This document shows positions 60,030-64,000 of a DNA stretch of 64,000 bases, one piece after another (the first letter of the stretch is position 1; every line of letters starts with the position of its first letter). The notes under the pieces are model-generated. The model was not told where the DNA came from. It ran no database searches and saw only the letters and a list, made by a program, of their open reading frames with translations. The stretch comes from B69-G16 sp964501905 (GTDB lineage: Archaea > Thermoproteota > Thermoprotei > Thermofilales > B69-G16). Both the position numbers and the translations under genes were made by a program. Location of the stretch: contig CAZCTW010000001.1 in NCBI GenBank assembly GCA_964501905.1, positions 1 to 64,000 on the forward strand. The letters are read 5' to 3'.

Positions 60030-61331
60030 TTACAACCTCCACTTTTCTACCCACTCTTCCTCTTCAAACGTATCGGGGTTGATGCGTATATAGCCCCACT
60101 GCATAAGTATAGGCTTCTCCCTTATAGGGTGCGAAGCTACTATTTTAATGATTCCTCCCGACCAGTCTATGTCTGCTATTATCCCCAACCCCTCAAGTAG
60201 TTTCTGCCTGCTAGAAAAGGCAATTAACACGTGCCTATAATCCTCCGGCTTTAACACGTGTATTTTCTCTACACCGAACTCCTTCAATATCGCGTCAACC
60301 GAGCCTTCAGGTACTGCGTATTCCCCATCAACCACTAATAACAATCTATCTTCTAAAAGCTCTCCATATAACACGTCAACTCCTAGCAGGTTTGAAAGCT
60401 CTCTTTTCCCGCTCCCAGATAGTTTTCTCCCCGTGAAGGTAAATCCTCCTGACGCGACTACGTCATCGAATCTCAACTCGACTACTTGTGCGTTCTCGAA
60501 AAATCTAGAATACATCCAGTTTCTAATAACTCTCCTCTCTTCCCTACTCCTCGGTCTCAGCTCTATAGCCGGCTCTACTCTATATACTTCGTAGAACTTC
60601 TCCACGTATTTTAATATATGGCTTAGCTCACCGCTCTCCTCTAAAGCGATTATGAGATCGGGGTTTAAAGCCATGATTTTGTAAAGTTTTAAATCTCTAC
60701 CTCCCTCTCCCGTCACCCAACCCGTAGTGTCTACCAGCAAGAAGTCACACTTTAACCCTCCTAAGGCTTTATCGGCTAAGGCTCTCACAGCGGCTATGGA
60801 CCTGTGGAAAAGCTCAGCTGGGGAAGTCAGCCCTATAAAAACAGCGTCGACAAACTGAACTTGGCTTAAAAGCACTATTGGCCTCTCTACAACTCCGAGT
60901 CCTACAGTAGTCGGCGGACCTATGTCACTCTGCCCTGTATCCGCGTCAATAACTCCTACTCGGAAACCCCGCTTGACTAATCTGTTAACCATAAACGTTA
61001 CCAAGCCGGTTTTTCCCGTATCGACGCCACCCATCACTAATACCTTCCTCGCTTCGCGCTCCGCTACGTACTCAGCCACTTCCGCCCAAGATTCCGGTAT
61101 CGTGCGTTTTGGCGTGCTCCACACTCTGCCTCCCTCTACTACGGCCTCGAGGAAAGTTAGGGCGTAAACTGGCACAACTTTGTACGGGTCTACAGTGAAA
61201 ACCAGATCTCCCTCGTACTCGGCTCCAAAAATTTCATATCGTCCCTTTAAGATCTCGACCGAAGATTGTCCTTCAATAAAAAGCGTAGACGAAGCTTCTA
61301 TTGATACTTTTAGCTTTCCGTTCATGGTCAT
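60030..61331 (-). CDS. Clp1/Grc3-like polynucleotide 5'-hydroxyl kinase
   Basis: This 433-residue protein has an N-terminal beta region (about 1-95: LKVSIEASSTLFIEGQSSVE). A P-loop follows, VMGGVDTGKTGLVTFMVNRL (Walker A G-x4-G-K-T), then DADTGQSDIGPPTTVGLG, the typical D-x-D-x-G-Q-S. VDTTGWVTGEGGRDLKLYK is the lid motif. The C-terminal third is a beta domain. Archaeal Clp1 phosphorylates RNA 5'-OH ends. Start ATG 61331 (alternative at 61325). It leads the operon with the SPASM protein. Confidence 0.88.
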   Translation of the reverse strand: MTMNGKLKVSIEASSTLFIEGQSSVEILKGRYEIFGAEYEGDLVFTVDPYKVVPVYALTFLEAVVEGGRVWSTPKRTIPESWAEVAEYVAEREARKVLVMGGVDTGKTGLVTFMVNRLVKRGFRVGVIDADTGQSDIGPPTTVGLGVVERPIVLLSQVQFVDAVFIGLTSPAELFHRSIAAVRALADKALGGLKCDFLLVDTTGWVTGEGGRDLKLYKIMALNPDLIIALEESGELSHILKYVEKFYEVYRVEPAIELRPRSREERRVIRNWMYSRFFENAQVVELRFDDVVASGGFTFTGRKLSGSGKRELSNLLGVDVLYGELLEDRLLLVVDGEYAVPEGSVDAILKEFGVEKIHVLKPEDYRHVLIAFSSRQKLLEGLGIIADIDWSGGIIKIVASHPIREKPILMQWGYIRINPDTFEEEEWVEKWRL

Positions 61332-61429
61332 CGCCTTAAACTGTAATGCTTAACTCTTTAGGATATTTATTTTACCAACTAATGTTATAAGATTATCACG
61401 CCGAACAAGTCGTGTAGGAGCGGAATCCC

Positions 61430-62851
61430 ATGAGTAGGAGAAGACTACTAGTCTTGATAATATCGCTCCTACTGGTAGGGTCTATAGCCTATTTGTACCT
61501 ACAGTCTCTACCTCCACCGCTTAGACCGTTATGGGTAGAGTGGAGCCCTGAAGTAATTGTAGAGGGGGAAAGCATAAACTTCAAGATAAAGTTGGAGAAT
61601 AAAGGGTTCCTGCCTGAGAGCGGTCTCTTATACGTCTACGCCTCTAAGCTAAACGAGTTGGGGTTTGAAGAAAAACCGGTAATAGTTTATAAAGGCTCTT
61701 TCGGCGTAGATCCCGGTGCTGAGACATGGGTAGACGTCGTTTTAACACTAAATTCTAGCGGGTTCTACAGATTGACCTTCGATTTCAACGGGAAATCCTA
61801 TATTAAACAACTTATCTACGTTAAGCCAGCCGCGAACGAGACTTCGTATTTTAGATTCGCCGTTTTTGGCGATAATAGGCCTAAAGATGGGAACTCTCCA
61901 CAGCCTGAAGTTTTTAAAAAACTGATAAAAATTCTAAATTTGGTGAAGCCGGATTTCGCGATACTGGTAGGCGATATAATATACGGGTATAGAAGCGATC
62001 CCATAAGACTTAGAATGCAGTGGAACGACTTCCTCTCCGTCTACTACTCCTCTAGAGTACCCATCTTCGTGGTCCCGGGGAATCACGAGATGAAAACGGA
62101 GGGCTACGAGGATTCGGGAGACCCGGATGCTCAGATACTCTATATCATGAACCTGGGACGCCTGTACTATGCTTTCAGCTATGGAAATTCCTTCTTTATA
62201 CTGTTAGACACCGATTTGGTGGGGGAGGCTAGCACAGTTAAAGGCAAGCAGCTGGAATGGCTTAAAGAGATGCTTAGAGAATCGAAAAAGTACGAGCATA
62301 CCTTCGTCTTTATGCATAAGCCTGTCGTGACGAGCCCAAGTTCTGACATGTTGATCAACCCGGGGAAGATAGCTGAATTACTGGTTGAGGCAGGAGTTAG
62401 GGCGGTGTTCCAAGGGCACAATCACATATACTACCACGAAAAAGTTGGGCAAACAGATTTCTACGTTACCGGAGGCGCCGGAGCACCCTTATTCGCCTCC
62501 TTCGAGCATGGAGGCGTCCATCACTTTCTACTCGTAACGGTCAACGGCTCTAACGTAAACGTCCAAATGGTTCCACTCGACTACCTCGACGTAAAATATG
62601 GCGAAGACAGAGTTGAAATAAGCTACTCTTTCACTCAGAAACTAGAGTTCAGCAGAAACGGATATAGCTGGGATGCAGAGCCTCAACCTTTGACAATGGA
62701 GGGGTTAACTTTTAAGGTTATAGAGGGGGAGTACGGCGTAGAGGGCGGAGAGATAAATAGAGTTTTAGAGTATAAGGGAGAAACTTGGATTATAGTGAGA
62801 ACCTTGGTAGAGCCGGGAGAAAGCAAAGTCGTAAAAATTTTACAAAAATAA
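61430..62851 (+). CDS. Secreted metallophosphoesterase
   Basis: This 473-residue protein has a signal/anchor segment (residues 5-25). An N-terminal CARDB-like beta domain follows (about 30-130: VEGESINFKIKLENKGFLPE). The calcineurin-type phosphoesterase motifs are FAVFGDNRPKDG, ILVGDIIYGY, VVPGNHEM, FMHKPVVTSP and VFQGHNHIYYH. These hold a two-metal site. It acts outside the cell on an unknown phosphate ester. A short C-terminal beta domain follows. It is divergent from the Clp1-like operon, and the gap 61332-61429 holds both promoters. Confidence 0.85.
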   Translation: MSRRRLLVLIISLLLVGSIAYLYLQSLPPPLRPLWVEWSPEVIVEGESINFKIKLENKGFLPESGLLYVYASKLNELGFEEKPVIVYKGSFGVDPGAETWVDVVLTLNSSGFYRLTFDFNGKSYIKQLIYVKPAANETSYFRFAVFGDNRPKDGNSPQPEVFKKLIKILNLVKPDFAILVGDIIYGYRSDPIRLRMQWNDFLSVYYSSRVPIFVVPGNHEMKTEGYEDSGDPDAQILYIMNLGRLYYAFSYGNSFFILLDTDLVGEASTVKGKQLEWLKEMLRESKKYEHTFVFMHKPVVTSPSSDMLINPGKIAELLVEAGVRAVFQGHNHIYYHEKVGQTDFYVTGGAGAPLFASFEHGGVHHFLLVTVNGSNVNVQMVPLDYLDVKYGEDRVEISYSFTQKLEFSRNGYSWDAEPQPLTMEGLTFKVIEGEYGVEGGEINRVLEYKGETWIIVRTLVEPGESKVVKILQK

Positions 62852-62972
62852 GATCTAGATTAACTACTAACCTTCAGGTTTGTTTACGGCACGGCTATTT
62901 TTTTAAGTTAAAATTTCAAAGTAAATTTTAAATCCACTCTATGAAAATAACTATACATAATAGGTGAAAGGT

Positions 62973-64000
62973 ATGGCTAAAACGAGGATTTTTGCCTTGT
63001 TCTCCGTGCTTATTTTGACGCTTGCCTTATTCAACGTTAGCGCCCAACCACAGGTAAGCGTCGAGTTCTACTTCCCCCACTACTACAACCCGACGTTTAA
63101 GGCGCAGACAAACGAGCAAGTGATAATATCTAAAGGCTATAGAGGACGGGGCTACTTCTGGGGCTCAGTTTATATAACGAATACGGGCGCTGAACCGGTC
63201 GAGAATCTAGTACTAGAAGTCTACGCGCCCGAGGAAGAAGGCTTTAAGATATTAACTCCGCCGAAAGGCGGCGAAGTTGGCGAAGACAGTAAAATGTTCA
63301 GCTATACAATCTCAAAGCTAGACCCAGGCAAGAGGATATACGCCTCATTTAAGTGCGCAGTCCCCGAAACTCTAACTTCTAAAATCGTGACTTTCAAAGT
63401 AGTCGTTAAAACTGCTGATGGAACCGTAATCTATGAGTCTGAAGAGAAGAGGCCCTTCGTCCCGCCGCCCTTCATGATATACGCGGCTACATTCATAATC
63501 TCTATAGTCGTAATACTGATAGCTTTCTACTTGATAAGCAAGGGGAAGCTATACGGCAAGTCCTTTAAGACTAAAGACTTGATCTATACCACGATATTCG
63601 GCGTACTGCTGGTCATCTGGGTTCAAATCATCGGAAGGAGCTTAGGATTCTTCGCCATGACCAATAAAATACCGATACCCTTCGTAAACTACGCGTTGGG
63701 CGACGTCGGCTACGCCACCATATTCGTGCTCGGCGTTTTGCTGATTAGAAAGCCCGGCGTCGCCACCTTGATGCATATAGTCTATCAATTCGTTAGCCAG
63801 CTCTTCTGGTACGGCTTAGACGCTAGGTGGATGCTCTACTCGATAGTAGAGGGCGTGCCCGTCGACCTCTACCTAGCCTTCGTGAACAGGATGCTGGCTC
63901 TAAAGGCGGGCGGCGAAGTCACCGCCATTAGGCCTACTGGTATCTTCGGCTACATAGACGCTGCGATTACGGGCGCTTTAAGGGCTTTATTCGCCTGGAT
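62973..64000 (+). CDS. Membrane protein with extracytoplasmic beta domain, S-component-like, 3' end outside window
   Basis: Open from ATG 62973 to the window edge (about 342 residues so far). A signal segment (residues 5-24) is followed by a beta domain (about 27-160: FWGSVYITNTGAEPVENLVL, LDPGKRIYASFKCAV). One helix follows (residues about 165-190, FMIYAATFIISIVVILIAFY), and then an ECF-S-like series of helices (DLIYTTIFGVLLVIWVQIIG, GDVGYATIFVLGVLLIRKPG, LMHIVYQFVSQLFWYG). The N-terminal sandwich plus S-component-like core suggests a substrate-capturing membrane protein. The rest of the gene, and possible ECF partners, lie outside the window. GGTGAAAGGT precedes the ATG. Confidence 0.7.
   Translation, partial: MAKTRIFALFSVLILTLALFNVSAQPQVSVEFYFPHYYNPTFKAQTNEQVIISKGYRGRGYFWGSVYITNTGAEPVENLVLEVYAPEEEGFKILTPPKGGEVGEDSKMFSYTISKLDPGKRIYASFKCAVPETLTSKIVTFKVVVKTADGTVIYESEEKRPFVPPPFMIYAATFIISIVVILIAFYLISKGKLYGKSFKTKDLIYTTIFGVLLVIWVQIIGRSLGFFAMTNKIPIPFVNYALGDVGYATIFVLGVLLIRKPGVATLMHIVYQFVSQLFWYGLDARWMLYSIVEGVPVDLYLAFVNRMLALKAGGEVTAIRPTGIFGYIDAAITGALRALFAW

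Noticed and set aside
1..64000. CRISPR array, rRNA, insertion sequence with intact transposase
   Set aside because: No regularly spaced direct repeats, no rRNA-like sequence and no transposase motifs were seen on either strand.

Overview
The window looks like the chromosome of a thermophilic archaeon, most likely of the TACK branch (Thermoproteota/Korarchaeota-like). This is inferred from family content, not from a marker phylogeny. The supporting genes are several AbrB/PIN (VapBC) toxin-antitoxin pairs, an AbrB-PhoU regulator, a reverse ribulose-monophosphate route (HPS, PHI, RpiB), TrmB/TreT with a maltose/trehalose-type ABC transporter, a Clp1-like RNA kinase, a zinc-LID adenylate kinase, a YhhQ-type queuine/archaeosine-precursor transporter and three-part ECF transporters. 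TATA boxes often sit 25-30 bases before starts, GTG and TTG starts are common, and one tRNA-His carries an encoded G-1.

Region by region. 1-4,850 is a decayed accessory zone: remnants of a ribbon-helix-helix regulator, an AbrB antitoxin, an FxLYD-type protein, a truncated PIN toxin and a radical-SAM scrap surround two intact toxin-antitoxin pairs. 5,118-8,583 holds a 934-residue secreted sugar-active protein followed by a third AbrB-PIN pair. 8,984-20,243 is mixed: zinc-ribbon protein, GH4 glycosidase, two-gene membrane operon, PH-domain protein, adenylate kinase, Nramp-like transporter, LarA-type racemase, arginine deiminase and a GT-A glycosyltransferase. 20,721-30,285 has a secreted hydrolase/deacetylase fusion, a frameshifted ACT-V4R regulator, a TrmO and an alkyltransferase-like protein, a DUF917 pseudogene and a repeat-rich surface protein. 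30,326-39,258 has the PhoU-like regulator, the guaB-amidohydrolase-guaA operon and an ECF transporter. 39,358-41,000 has a frameshifted DUF1989 gene, tRNA-His and a broken methyltransferase. 41,000-48,200 covers peptidases, the HPS-PHI-RpiB-radical SAM operon, an RpiB paralogue, YhhQ and a frameshifted GDT1-type transporter. 48,224-58,989 is a carbohydrate block: a YetA/rhamnogalacturonan-lyase-like protein, M42 peptidase, a glycosylase-like Fe-S protein, TreT-TrmB and, divergently, a sugar-binding protein with two permeases but no ATPase. 59,006-64,000 ends with a SPASM radical SAM protein, the Clp1-like kinase, a secreted phosphoesterase and an S-component-like membrane protein cut by the window edge.

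The genes suggest a heterotroph that degrades and imports polysaccharide- or trehalose-type sugars, makes ribose phosphate from hexulose phosphate, and feeds GMP synthesis through a compact gua operon. At least eight loci are disrupted. Two of them (ACT-V4R and GDT1) are repaired by adding one base to a five-base G/C run, so sequencing or assembly error must be considered for those. The DUF917, PIN, AbrB and methyltransferase remnants carry several lesions or deletions and look like real decay. I saw no CRISPR array, intact insertion sequence or rRNA. The most unusual points are the hydrolase-deacetylase fusion, the unassigned amidohydrolase locked between guaB and guaA, the palindrome-at-start layout shared by all three intact toxin-antitoxin pairs, and a motif pair shared by the promoters of the PhoU-like gene and the gua operon.
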